From NCBI GenBank assembly GCA_937891165.1, contig CALAEX010000064.1, positions 1 to 20,416 on the forward strand: a DNA stretch of 20,416 bases, given 5' to 3'. The position numbers and the translations under genes are program-made. Positions within the stretch are counted from its first letter, which is position 1. Each line of letters starts with the position of its first letter. Of the stretch, positions 1 to 7,410 are shown one piece after another. The notes under the pieces are model-generated. The model searched no databases and was not told where the DNA came from. It saw only the letters and a list, made by a program, of their open reading frames with translations. The DNA comes from an uncultured Lachnospiraceae bacterium. Its GTDB lineage: Bacteria; Bacillota; Clostridia; Lachnospirales; Lachnospiraceae.

Positions 1-1463
1 CTACACCAATGGGTAAAGGTCTTGGAGCTTCTCCAGGTGCTGCTTGTGGTAAAGTTGTATTCACAGCTGATGACGCTGTTGAATGGGCTGAAAGAGGAGA
101 AAAAGTTGTATTAGTACGTCTTGAAACATCTCCAGAAGATATCACAGGTATGAAAGCTGCTCAGGGTATCTTAACAGTTCGTGGTGGTATGACATCTCAC
201 GCTGCAGTAGTTGCTCGTGGTATGGGTACTTGCTGTGTATCCGGTTGTGGCGAAATCAAGATGGATGAAGAAAACAAGAAGTTTGAATTAGCTGGTAAGG
301 TATTTACAGAAGGTTCTGAAATTTCTATCGATGGTACAACAGGTAACATCTATGATGGAATTATCCCTACTGTAGAAGCTACTATCGCTGGTGAATTCGG
401 CAGAATCATGGCTTGGGCTGATAAGTTCCGTAAGTTACAGGTTCGTACAAATGCTGATACTCCTGCAGATGCTAAGAAGGCTCGTGAACTCGGTGCTGAA
501 GGTATCGGTCTTTGCCGTACAGAGCATATGTTCTTCGAAGCTGATAGAATTGCTGCTTTCCGTGAAATGATTTGTTCTGATACAGTAGAAGAAAGAGAAA
601 CAGCTCTTGAAAAGATTCTTCCATATCAGCAGGGTGACTTCGAAGCTCTTTATGAAGCTTTGGAAGGACATCCAGTTACTATCCGTTTCTTGGACCCACC
701 TTTACATGAGTTCGTTCCTACAGAAGAAGCTGATATCGAAGCACTCGCTGCTGCTCAGGGCAAGACTGTTGATGCTATCAAGAACATCATCACATCCTTA
801 CATGAATTTAACCCAATGATGGGTCACAGAGGATGCCGTCTTGCAGTTACTTATCCAGAAATCGCTAAGATGCAGACTAAGGCTGTTATCCGTGCAGCTA
901 TCAATGTAAAGAAGAATCATCCAGATTGGAACCTTGTTCCAGAAATCATGATTCCACTTGTTGGCGAAATCAAGGAATTAAAATATGTTAAGAACGTAGT
1001 AGTTGCTACTGCTGATGCTGAAATCGATGCTGCTGGGGTTGAACTTAAGTACGAAGTTGGTACTATGATTGAAATTCCAAGAGCATGTTTAACAGCTGAT
1101 GAAATCGCTAAAGAAGCTGAATTCTTCTGCTTCGGTACTAACGACTTAACACAGATGACTTATGGTTTCTCCCGTGATGACGCTGGTAAGTTCTTAGATG
1201 CTTATTATGATGCTAAGATTTTCGAAAATGATCCATTCGCTAAGCTTGACCAGACTGGTGTTGGTAAGTTAATGGATATGTCCATTAAGTTAGGTAAGGC
1301 AGTTCGTCCAGAACTTCATGTAGGTATCTGTGGTGAACACGGTGGTGACCCATCCTCTGTTGAATTCTGCCATAAGCTTGGCTTAACATATGTATCTTGT
1401 TCTCCATTCCGTGTGCCTATCGCAAGATTAGCTGCTGCTCAGGCTGCTATCGCAGAAAAGTAG
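1..1463 (+). CDS. ppdK: Pyruvate, phosphate dikinase, C-terminal part (5' end outside window)
   Basis: PPDK interconverts pyruvate, ATP and phosphate with PEP, AMP and pyrophosphate in the cytosol. The frame is open from the window edge, so this is the C-terminal part (about 485 of the usual ~875 residues). It contains the swivelling phosphohistidine domain, with the motif GGMTSHAAVVARG and its catalytic His at 198-200, followed by the PEP/pyruvate-binding TIM barrel. Barrel landmarks are GIGLCRTEHMFF, MIEIPRA, FGTNDLTQMTYG and the catalytic Cys in GICGEHGGDP. Codon choice (ttc, aag, cgt) suggests high expression and differs from the AT-rich element downstream. The last residues, AAIAEK, come from the inserted element: the displaced chromosomal ending at 20128-20150 reads AAIADK-stop. 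Length and function should therefore be preserved. Identification is secure. Confidence 0.97.
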   Translation, partial: TPMGKGLGASPGAACGKVVFTADDAVEWAERGEKVVLVRLETSPEDITGMKAAQGILTVRGGMTSHAAVVARGMGTCCVSGCGEIKMDEENKKFELAGKVFTEGSEISIDGTTGNIYDGIIPTVEATIAGEFGRIMAWADKFRKLQVRTNADTPADAKKARELGAEGIGLCRTEHMFFEADRIAAFREMICSDTVEERETALEKILPYQQGDFEALYEALEGHPVTIRFLDPPLHEFVPTEEADIEALAAAQGKTVDAIKNIITSLHEFNPMMGHRGCRLAVTYPEIAKMQTKAVIRAAINVKKNHPDWNLVPEIMIPLVGEIKELKYVKNVVVATADAEIDAAGVELKYEVGTMIEIPRACLTADEIAKEAEFFCFGTNDLTQMTYGFSRDDAGKFLDAYYDAKIFENDPFAKLDQTGVGKLMDMSIKLGKAVRPELHVGICGEHGGDPSSVEFCHKLGLTYVSCSPFRVPIARLAAAQAAIAEK

Positions 1464-1464
1464 G
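1440..1464. other. attL: attL (element/ppdK left junction)
   Basis: The 14-bp core at 1440-1453 is identical to 20128-20141. The next 11 bp match with two differences (A/T at 1454 and at 1457). Both differences sit in ppdK codons for Ala and Asp/Glu, so the protein ending is nearly unchanged. The exact crossover dinucleotide inside the core cannot be read from this sequence. Confidence 0.85.
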
Positions 1465-1612
1465 CGAATGGATATTCGATAATGACGAATGCTATTTGTT
1501 CTCTTTGAAGCTTGACTTTGAACAGGCAAAGGAATATAGGAAAAGTTATGGAGCGATTTTAAGACGAAATCAATGGAATGACATTGATGTAGATGTCTGG
1601 ATGGCTTTATAA
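1454..1612 (+). pseudogene. Displaced 3' tail of the element's integrase gene
   Basis: This stretch of 52 codons plus TAA has no start of its own within the element, because reading upstream enters ppdK DNA. If the element ends are joined at the shared 14-bp core, the integrase codons GGC TGC TAT CGC (20130-20141) continue directly into AGA AAA GTA at 1454, in frame. The tail looks like real protein: aromatic and charged residues alternate (DECYLFSLKLDFEQAKEYRK) and it ends NQWNDIDVDVWMAL. It is followed at once by a strong terminator. I infer that it is the C-terminus of the integrase in the circular form, cut off by integration. An alternative is a fortuitously open frame, but 52 stop-free codons in AT-rich DNA plus the terminator make that less likely. 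Confidence 0.75.
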
Positions 1613-1628
1613 TAATAAAGATAGTAGC

Positions 1629-1667
1629 TCCCATCACTTATAGAAATATGAGTGATGGGATTTTTTC
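1629..1667 (+). terminator. Rho-independent terminator after integrase tail / ppdK
   Basis: A 14-bp stem (1629-1642 with 1647-1660, core CCCATCACT/AGTGATGGG) closes a GAAA tetraloop and is followed by TTTTTT (1661-1666). In the integrated state it can end ppdK transcripts. In the circular form it would end the integrase transcript. Confidence 0.88.
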
Positions 1668-1723
1668 CGTTGTAATGGAATAAATAGTGTTATATATTAT
1701 AATATTTGAGGTATCACATGGAA

Positions 1724-1789
1724 CTTGTAACACATTTTTAGTAGGCTGTAAAGAAATTTTATTAGAGCTTTATTGAGTGGTGTTACAAG
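1724..1789. repeat. 10-bp inverted repeat with 46-nt spacer
   Basis: CTTGTAACAC (1724-1733) and GTGTTACAAG (1780-1789) are perfect reverse complements. No T-run follows, so it is not an obvious terminator. It could be an operator, a transposon end or the trace of a small insertion. It lies in the otherwise gene-poor stretch 1613-2118. Confidence 0.5.
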
Positions 1790-1976
1790 TATTATTTTTA
1801 TACATAATTACCTAAATGATATTCCTATACTATCAAAGAAAGATATACAAATAACTAAAGAGATAAAAGAAGTATCTGATTCTGATTTAATAGAGATTTA
1901 TTTTTGTGACTATATTATTGCTGATAAAGAGGGGTTTTATAGTTTTACTGAAAGGTGTTTAATAGAATTATAATAA
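1773..1976 (+). pseudogene. Possible gene remnant, 66 codons, TTG-initiated
   Basis: An open frame begins only with TTG at 1773, has no convincing ribosome site upstream, and overlaps the right arm of the inverted repeat at 1780-1789. The second half (residues about 23-66) has protein-like composition, with a mix of acidic, aromatic and hydrophobic residues ending FTERCLIEL. This would fit the 3' end of a decayed gene. I recognise no family. Nothing else in 1613-2118 is supported apart from the terminator, the inverted repeat and the promoter-like sequence before 2119. Confidence 0.25.
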
Positions 1977-2056
1977 GTTTTTTATTGAATAATTGTATGG
2001 AGCTTAAGTGGATATATTTAAAATTTAAAGATATTGCTTTGTTAAGTATTTTTTGA

Positions 2057-2085
2057 TAGACAAGTATAGGAGTTTCGTATACAAT
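2057..2085 (+). promoter_or_regulatory. Putative promoter of the two-gene cargo cassette
   Basis: TAGACA (2057-2062) is separated by 17 bp from TACAAT (2080-2085), about 34 bp upstream of the start at 2119. The -10 lies in an ATACA/TGTAT dyad that might bind a regulator. This is a weak consensus match in very AT-rich DNA. Confidence 0.35.
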
Positions 2086-2118
2086 ATATGTATATTATTG
2101 GTTTAAGGAGTGATACAA

Positions 2119-3057
2119 ATGGGAAAGAAGGTAAATTTTTTTACAGTTGATTTATATGAATCTGCTAATAATATATGCAGAGATTATAAAGAAATTAAAG
2201 ATTTGCTAATAGCAATTATTGATGAAAAAGCTGTTAAAGTTGATAATTTTTGGGCAATTGATTTAACAAGACATAATGAGCTTCACTATATAGCTGATAT
2301 TTTTTCTTATAAAGATGATAGCTTATTTATGCGTGTTAGTAATCAGAAACCGTCAGGTGGTTATTTGCGTAGAGATTATACAACAAATGTTCCAGTGGGA
2401 GTACTAGAAAGAGGCAGTGAAGATAAGGAAGGAATTGAAGTATATACATATATTTTATTGGATTATGGAACAGGTATCCTTTCTATTGTGAATCAACAGA
2501 GTGCTCCAAGTTATAGGAGTATCAATTACTTTTTTGAAAAATATAATATAAATTATCGTATGGAATTTAAACCTATTCCTAATCCTGATGGGATATCCAG
2601 AATATATGAGGCAGTAGAACCAAGGATTTCACAGGTGGAGATAGAAGTTCCAGTACCGAGTGCTGAAGTTTTAGAGAACCTATTTGGCTGGAATGCTAAG
2701 GAGATTTTGAATATACAAGGTAATGGACTAAAAGCTGTGATGAAACTGTCAAGTGTTGACAGAACAGTAATTACAAATACAGATGACGAAACAAAAGGAC
2801 TTATTGATTGTATTAAATCAAAGATTTCAGATTATAATAAAGCTAGGATAAGAGCAAAGGCATCAACAATAAAAATGAATGATTATAATTTTTTTGATGA
2901 AAATTTTAGTTATCTTATTGAGATTCCATCATATGAGATTATATCAGGTAAAAGATATTACTATTCAGCAGATGATTTGATTTCAATTTACCGTGATAAT
3001 TTACAGGTAGCATATAATGATAATAAAATAGTGTTAAAAGAGATATCAGATAGGTAA
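2119..3057 (+). CDS. Unknown soluble protein, first gene of a two-gene cassette
   Basis: The protein has 312 residues and no signal peptide or membrane segment. ATG 2119 is chosen because AAGGAG lies 8-9 bp upstream; an in-frame GTG at 2110 overlaps that ribosome site. The N-terminal two thirds look like a mixed alpha/beta domain (NFFTVDLYE, then FMRVSNQKPSGG, then LLDYGTGILSIVNQQSAP). The remainder is more helical and charged (residues about 225-260). I do not recognise a family or catalytic motif. It is followed 11 bp later by a four-TM membrane protein, and the pair is very AT-rich relative to the recombination genes downstream, which suggests independently acquired cargo. A cytosolic sensor with a membrane effector, as in several phage-defence pairs, is a possibility inferred only from layout. 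Confidence 0.85.
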   Translation: MGKKVNFFTVDLYESANNICRDYKEIKDLLIAIIDEKAVKVDNFWAIDLTRHNELHYIADIFSYKDDSLFMRVSNQKPSGGYLRRDYTTNVPVGVLERGSEDKEGIEVYTYILLDYGTGILSIVNQQSAPSYRSINYFFEKYNINYRMEFKPIPNPDGISRIYEAVEPRISQVEIEVPVPSAEVLENLFGWNAKEILNIQGNGLKAVMKLSSVDRTVITNTDDETKGLIDCIKSKISDYNKARIRAKASTIKMNDYNFFDENFSYLIEIPSYEIISGKRYYYSADDLISIYRDNLQVAYNDNKIVLKEISDR

Positions 3058-3068
3058 GGTGAAAAATT

Positions 3069-3650
3069 ATGAAGCAGAAAAAGAAAATTGTAACAGTTGG
3101 AGTATATTCTATTCTGTTACTGGTTATTGCAGTTGTTAATATTAAGTTGGATTTTATTACTGTACCTAAATCAGAAGCAATGATTTCCCGACAGCTTGAT
3201 TATATAACTATTAGTACTGTATTTGCAGGTTTTTCTTTTACTGCATTGGGATTACTTTTGGGATTATCATCAGAAAAGCTTATTGAGAAGATTAAGAATA
3301 CCAATATTATTATGGATAAGGTAGGACGTATTATGAATAGTATTGTATTCTTTATTTTATCAGTTGGAGTATCGTTATTTTTTGTATTAGGTTTAAATAG
3401 TTCGTTAATTGGATTGTTAATTAGTAATAGGAATATATTATTGATTGTAGATAGTATATTATATGTTTTTGGTGTAGGATATTTGATTGTTGGAATTGTG
3501 TACTTTATATATGCAGTATACGAATTGTATGATTTAGTAAAGCGAGTTTATGGATATAATAAAAAAGATACTAATCAAAAGATTTCTATAGTAAAAACAG
3601 AATTAGAAGTTGCAAGAAAAAAGATGCGTGATATAGAAGAAAATAAGTAA
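3069..3650 (+). CDS. Four-TM membrane protein, partner of upstream gene
   Basis: The protein has 193 residues, starting at an ATG preceded by AGGTGAAAA. Four hydrophobic segments are visible at about residues 8-27, 48-67, 90-114 and 122-152. A cytosolic C-terminal tail of about 40 residues is rich in Lys and Glu and probably forms a coil (ELEVARKKMRDIEENK). It contains no enzymatic motif. The 11-bp gap to the preceding gene indicates translation from one mRNA and a shared role. It could be a pore-forming or membrane-disrupting effector, or an anchor for the soluble partner; the sequence does not decide between these. Confidence 0.85.
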   Translation: MKQKKKIVTVGVYSILLLVIAVVNIKLDFITVPKSEAMISRQLDYITISTVFAGFSFTALGLLLGLSSEKLIEKIKNTNIIMDKVGRIMNSIVFFILSVGVSLFFVLGLNSSLIGLLISNRNILLIVDSILYVFGVGYLIVGIVYFIYAVYELYDLVKRVYGYNKKDTNQKISIVKTELEVARKKMRDIEENK

Positions 3651-3689
3651 ATAATTAAATAATATGTTTCATTAGTTTCCACAACTTTA

Positions 3690-3749
3690 AAGTAATGACA
3701 TCGCTTCGCCTTTAATAATGAATTAAGGGTTAGAGTGGTGTCATTACTT
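3690..3749. repeat. 11-bp inverted repeat downstream of the cargo cassette
   Basis: AAGTAATGACA (3690-3700) pairs perfectly with TGTCATTACTT (3739-3749) across a 38-nt loop. It might be a weak transcript end, an operator or an insertion scar. The gap 3651-3962 otherwise holds no supported gene: a 24-codon ATG frame at 3756 lacks a ribosome site. Confidence 0.5.
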
Positions 3750-3929
3750 ATATTCATGACAGATAGTAGTAAATCTACACTAATCAGAGCGAAAAAAGAA
3801 ATAAAAAGCGGTATAGAGGAAAAAAAGTAGATAAAATTTGGGAGAGCTTCTAGTTAGAATTATTTAGCCAGAACTTTAGTTATTAACCCCACCCTCTTTT
3901 TATATTAAGAAAGTTTTATAGAGTATGAT

Positions 3930-3975
3930 AATAGCCAAAGTCACAGATGCCTATGACTTTGGCTATTGGTTTTTA
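3930..3975. terminator. Hairpin terminator between convergent units
   Basis: A 14-bp perfect stem, AATAGCCAAAGTCA (3930-3943) with TGACTTTGGCTATT (3954-3967), has a 10-nt loop. On the plus strand it is followed by GGTTTTT, so it can stop transcripts from the cargo cassette. It also overlaps the stop codon of the minus-strand regulator, whose own downstream side lacks a clear T-run. Confidence 0.7.
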
Positions 3976-4391
3976 CGAGCTTTAATTTTTGTAAATTCAA
4001 TGATTTCTTTTTTATCCACTTCGGATATTTTCTCAAAGTAATAGAGTAATTCTCTTTCTAGGTTGTTGAATAGTTGATACTTCTTTTGATTGTTTGGATT
4101 GTTGAAGTATTCAATAAATCCTGTTAAGTCTTCACTCGATGGTGTGGGAGCAGGTGCGTCATAGTAGATATTTCTATCAATTTCTAAGGTAAGTTGCATG
4201 AGGTCTTCTACAGAAATATGATAAAGTCCTGCTAATTTAAACAGAATGTCTGAGCTTGGAGTACGTTGTCCAGTTTCATAGTGAGAATAAGTTTGTCGTA
4301 CAATGCCAAGAGCAGTTGCTACATAATCTTGAGTATATCCGTAGGCTTTTCGTAGTTCTTTTAGTTTTGTTGATAAGGATTGCTGTTTCAT
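3963..4391 (-). CDS. XRE-family transcriptional regulator
   Basis: The protein has 142 residues. An N-terminal Cro/cI-type helix-turn-helix spans about residues 7-61: LKELRKAYGYTQDYVATALG, then the recognition helix region RQTYSHYETGQRTPS, then LAGLYHISVEDLM. The C-terminal ~70 residues are helical and charged and probably mediate dimerisation. The start is supported by GAAAGGTGG upstream on the minus strand. The gene is transcribed away from the 4527-9099 operon across a 135-bp intergenic region, the usual arrangement for a repressor controlling itself and its divergent neighbour. Its target and signal are unknown. Confidence 0.9.
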   Translation of the reverse strand: MKQQSLSTKLKELRKAYGYTQDYVATALGIVRQTYSHYETGQRTPSSDILFKLAGLYHISVEDLMQLTLEIDRNIYYDAPAPTPSSEDLTGFIEYFNNPNNQKKYQLFNNLERELLYYFEKISEVDKKEIIEFTKIKARKNQ

Positions 4392-4450
4392 CGTCTGCCA
4401 CCTTTCTATTAAAAATTATATTGATTTCTATAACTAAAAATGTAACTTTA

Positions 4451-4492
4451 TGTAGCAAAAATGCCGATAATATGTTAAAGTAATTGTAGCAA
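4451..4492. promoter_or_regulatory. Divergent intergenic region with TGTAGCAA repeats
   Basis: TGTAGCAA occurs at 4451-4458 and 4485-4492, between the XRE gene and the 4527 operon. These could be regulator half-sites. A TATAAT on the minus strand (4420-4415) could serve the XRE gene. Spacing and -35 elements are weak. Confidence 0.3.
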
Positions 4493-4526
4493 TATAAGGT
4501 AAGTAATGTAGAAAGCAGGTGTTGTT

Positions 4527-4781
4527 ATGTTAGGAGAAACTTCCTTTCACCCTTTTGCAAGAAATACATTTAGTCAACAGGGAAAACAATTTACAACGAT
4601 TACCCCAATGCATTATGTTAATCCACATACCGTAAGGTCATATCGTAGGAAAGATGGAACATTTGTAGCAGGGTACTGGAGAGATGGAGATGGTAATACA
4701 AGTATCAATCGTGCGACAGGATATTACGCAAGAAATCCAAATGCGATTGCAAAGATATTGCAAGGGAGATGGAATAGATAA
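4527..4781 (+). CDS. Small basic protein with YRRKDGT motif
   Basis: The protein has 84 residues and is rich in Arg, Gly, Asn and Tyr. Its second half carries VRSYRRKDGTFVAGYWRDG, which resembles the short 'V..Y.RkDGT.V..y.R' motif seen in many small bacterial and phage proteins of unknown role. It ends in a basic helix (residues about 70-84). The ribosome site is weak (GCAGGTG). It is the first gene of the operon, and its stop overlaps the next start as TAATG, so it is translationally coupled to the AAA+ ATPase. A substrate adaptor or regulatory subunit is conceivable, but nothing in the sequence proves it. Confidence 0.8.
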   Translation: MLGETSFHPFARNTFSQQGKQFTTITPMHYVNPHTVRSYRRKDGTFVAGYWRDGDGNTSINRATGYYARNPNAIAKILQGRWNR

Positions 4782-5971
4782 TGTTTCAAAATAAAACAGA
4801 GAATACACAGATTTCAGATATTCAATATGCAGAGATTAAGAAGAACTATACCATCAAAGGCAAAGAGATAGTGATTCGTATTCAAAATGGAATGACAGGG
4901 ATGGTGAATGGAAAGCGTGAAATCTTGGATGAGGTCTTAATTGAAGTCATGATGGAACGAGTGGTTCAGGCTATCAAACAGAATCATTCCAAGTATAATC
5001 CGATTCCAGAGGAGATTATCTTGCGTACGTCCTCTTATAAAAAGACCGAAAGTAAAAAACAGACAGTAGCAGAACAAGAGAACACATCAACAGAAGCAAA
5101 GATAATCGAGAGTTATGAGCCTAGAGTTAGTTTAGACCAAGTAGCATTGAATCAAGAAGTTAGAGAACAGATACAAACAGCTATTGTAGCAGTACAGTAT
5201 AAGAAGAAGTTATCAGAAGAATGGGGAATGTCAGATTACTTGTTGGGCAACAGAGCCATTATTTTGAATTTCTATGGTAAAGCTGGTACAGGTAAGAGTA
5301 TGACCGCAGAAGCAGTAGCAAAGGCACTAGGGAAGAAAGTGTATCATATCAACTATGCAGAGCTAGAGTCAAAGTATGTAGGCGAAACACCAAAGAATAT
5401 CCGCAAAGCATTTGAATGTGCTACAAGGGATGATGCGGTATTGATTTTTGATGAGGCAGATTCATTTTTAGGGAAACGATTAACTTCTGTGACACAGTCC
5501 GCAGATTATGGAGTCAATATTACAAGAAGTGTTTTGTTAATGGAGTTAGAGAAGTTTTGTGGGGTTGTGGTATTTACTACCAATTTAATCAGCAATTATG
5601 ATGAAGCCTTTAAACGAAGAATTTTATTGAGTGTTTACTTTGCATTACCAAACGAAGAAGCAAGAACCCAAATTTGGAGATTGCACTTAGGAAAGAAGAT
5701 GCCACTACAAGAAGAAGTCACTGCAGAATGGTTAGCAAGTCGCTATACCGAAGTTTCAGGGGCAGATATTAAGGATATGGTATTTTATGCGGCATTACAT
5801 ACGTTAAAGCAAGGAAAAGACAAGATGGATAGTTCGGTATTTGATTATGCTTATGCTACCATTCAAGAACGATATAAAAATCGTGGACAAGAAGCAGAAG
5901 TGCAAATTGTATCAACAGAAACGATTACCGAAGAACAGTATCAGCAAGAAATTAACAGACAGGAGGGGTAA
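4781..5971 (+). CDS. AAA+ ATPase (classical FtsH/Cdc48-like clade)
   Basis: The 396-residue cytosolic ATPase probably remodels or unfolds proteins as a ring. The N-terminal ~110 residues form a separate domain (IRIQNGMTGMVNGKREILDE) plus a charged linker. The AAA+ core follows, with Walker A GKAGTGKS (166-173), Walker B LIFDEAD (221-227), sensor 1 VVFTTN (263-268), arginine finger pair FKRRI (R279/R280) and a sensor-2-like SGADIKD (326-332). All catalytic residues are present, so it should be active. No peptidase domain is fused. The pore-loop region KYVGETPKN (198-206) matches classical AAA proteins. It is coupled to small proteins and to an M48-fold protein without catalytic residues, so it likely works in a complex with its operon partners. 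Confidence 0.93.
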   Translation: MFQNKTENTQISDIQYAEIKKNYTIKGKEIVIRIQNGMTGMVNGKREILDEVLIEVMMERVVQAIKQNHSKYNPIPEEIILRTSSYKKTESKKQTVAEQENTSTEAKIIESYEPRVSLDQVALNQEVREQIQTAIVAVQYKKKLSEEWGMSDYLLGNRAIILNFYGKAGTGKSMTAEAVAKALGKKVYHINYAELESKYVGETPKNIRKAFECATRDDAVLIFDEADSFLGKRLTSVTQSADYGVNITRSVLLMELEKFCGVVVFTTNLISNYDEAFKRRILLSVYFALPNEEARTQIWRLHLGKKMPLQEEVTAEWLASRYTEVSGADIKDMVFYAALHTLKQGKDKMDSSVFDYAYATIQERYKNRGQEAEVQIVSTETITEEQYQQEINRQEG

Positions 5972-5972
5972 G

Positions 5973-6614
5973 ATGTTAGAAAAGATAGTGACACTGTATC
6001 GCAAGGCAGAAATGGATTTAATGAGTAGCTTGTCAGGTGTCAGTACCAATGTACTAGAAGAAACCTCTTTTTATGATGTTGGTTCTATGCAGACAAGAAT
6101 TAGTAGGATTCAAAAGGAGTTAAAGCGAATTACCAAAGAACTAGAGATTAGCTTAGAACTCAAAGATATGTCTGACTATGGGAAGAAGCAACGGACAGAG
6201 CTACTACAGCAACGAGAGCAGTTATTGTTTCAAATGATATTTTTAGCCTCCAATAGTTTTTCTAACTTGGAAGATTGTGTTCAGATGGCAGCAGGACATA
6301 AATTTGCCTTTATGCAGTGTGTGACAGCCTTACAAGAGTATCAAAGAGGACAGAAGAAACAAGCATTTTCGTTGTTAGAAGACTATTATCGGAAGTATGG
6401 TAGTGTAGAAGACCATTATCTTATCAATAAAGTGTTTGGGTTATTGTTGGCAGAACAAGGCAAGTATAAGAAAGCTAGTATGTTCTTAAACTATGCTTTA
6501 CAATTTATTCCTGATGATACCGAGTGTTTGCAAGTTTTTGCAACTTGTTATAGACAGTTGAGAGAAATCGACAAAGAAAGCATTATCCAAGAAGTATTGG
6601 ATGTATTGGGATAA
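5973..6614 (+). CDS. Helical TPR-like protein
   Basis: The 213-residue protein starts at ATG 5973, with AGGAGGGG 6 bp upstream and 1 bp after the ATPase stop. Residues 40-85 form a likely coiled coil (RISRIQKELKRITKELE...). The C-terminal half has a TPR-like helix-turn-helix pattern: KVFGLLLAEQGKYKKASMFL (about 148-167), then NYALQFIPDD and CLQVFATCYRQLREIDKES. It has no enzymatic motif, membrane segment or signal. It probably serves as a scaffold or adaptor for the AAA+ ATPase and the M48-like protein in the same operon. The family name is not recognised. Confidence 0.85.
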   Translation: MLEKIVTLYRKAEMDLMSSLSGVSTNVLEETSFYDVGSMQTRISRIQKELKRITKELEISLELKDMSDYGKKQRTELLQQREQLLFQMIFLASNSFSNLEDCVQMAAGHKFAFMQCVTALQEYQRGQKKQAFSLLEDYYRKYGSVEDHYLINKVFGLLLAEQGKYKKASMFLNYALQFIPDDTECLQVFATCYRQLREIDKESIIQEVLDVLG

Positions 6615-6627
6615 CAGGAGGTATAAC

Positions 6628-7410
6628 ATGGACAGAGAAAAGTATCTATATAGAGGTCAAGAAGAAGCCTTTGCTCAATATAAAGATGGTGTTCTGTTTC
6701 AAGAAGATATCGAAAAAGTCTATGAAGAACTAGATTATAAGATAAAACAACCAGATTTCTTAGGTAAGACAGTAAAAGTTACAGTAAAACAATTTCCAAG
6801 AGTATATCAAATCATACAAGAATTGTGTCAAAGAGAGCAGATGGAGTGTCCTGTAGTCTATGTGTATGAAGATTACTATTATGGGGCAGAGAGCTATGGA
6901 ATGAAGAAGCCGTGGATAGAGTTGTCAGCAAAAACGATACAAGACTTTACTGAAGATGAATTGAAGTTTGTATTAGCAAGAGAGATATACAAGATTTTAG
7001 ATGGTGTGACAAGGCAGAAGACAATGATGGAAGAACGATGGAAGATGATTCGTCAGGTAGCACCCAATGAGGTAGAACAAATATCAAAGTTGTCATTTTA
7101 TCATTGGTATCGGTTAGCCAATTATTCCGCAGATAACTATGGGTATTTATGTTGTGGAAGTATTAAAAGTGCTATCTATGCTATTTTGAAGATGGTATTG
7201 AACAGTAAACTATTAGTGGAGCAAGTAGATGTAAAGGAGTTTATTGGACAGGCATCGGAGATAAACAAGTTAGATGACAAGGTATTTAACTATACGAAAG
7301 CGGATGAATCTGTACCCTATGCACCACATAGAATACAGAACTTATTGGCTTATGCAGTATCAGAGAGAGGAATTAAGATAAGAGAAGAAAGGTGGAATGG
7401 AGTATGTTAG
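6628..7410 (+). CDS. M48-fold protein with degenerate zinc site (pseudopeptidase)
   Basis: The 260-residue protein starts at ATG 6628 after ACAGGAGGT. Its order of elements follows M48 metallopeptidases: a surface-exposed segment ending in a substrate-strand-like WIELSAKTIQDFTEDELKFV, the active helix, a helical hairpin, then a 'R..E.sAD..G' equivalent and a final proline/RI motif (YAPHRIQNLLAYA). The zinc residues are changed. Where HExxH should be, it reads REIYK (118-122). The third ligand Glu is Asn in RLANYSADNYG (162-172). The catalytic-position Glu (E119) remains. It is therefore probably non-proteolytic, retaining the fold as a binding module. It lacks the membrane helices of HtpX. 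The next gene overlaps its end by 7 bp. Confidence 0.75.
   Translation: MDREKYLYRGQEEAFAQYKDGVLFQEDIEKVYEELDYKIKQPDFLGKTVKVTVKQFPRVYQIIQELCQREQMECPVVYVYEDYYYGAESYGMKKPWIELSAKTIQDFTEDELKFVLAREIYKILDGVTRQKTMMEERWKMIRQVAPNEVEQISKLSFYHWYRLANYSADNYGYLCCGSIKSAIYAILKMVLNSKLLVEQVDVKEFIGQASEINKLDDKVFNYTKADESVPYAPHRIQNLLAYAVSERGIKIREERWNGVC

Noticed and set aside
1397..1439. Treating 1397-1612 as a stand-alone gene starting in ppdK
   Set aside because: The upstream part is ppdK DNA in another frame with no ribosome site. Only the section after the core (1454 on) belongs to the element and it fits as an integrase tail.
2110..2118. GTG at 2110 as the start of the soluble cargo protein
   Set aside because: It overlaps the AAGGAG ribosome site; ATG 2119 is properly spaced.
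2119..3650. Calling the two-gene cassette a Kiwa (KwaA/KwaB) system
   Set aside because: Sizes and membrane topology are similar, but the gene order is reversed and I could not see a DUF4868 signature. The name would be a guess.
3756..3830. 24-codon frame starting ATG 3756
   Set aside because: It has no ribosome site and a low-complexity Lys/Glu tail; a chance frame is likely.
1680..3962. Cargo region as a simple IS or transposon
   Set aside because: The inverted repeats on the two sides have different sequences, and there is no transposase or clear target-site duplication.
5841..5972. Upstream extension of the TPR-like gene to 5841
   Set aside because: That region lies in the ATPase gene in another frame. 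The AGGAGGGG site directly precedes ATG 5973.
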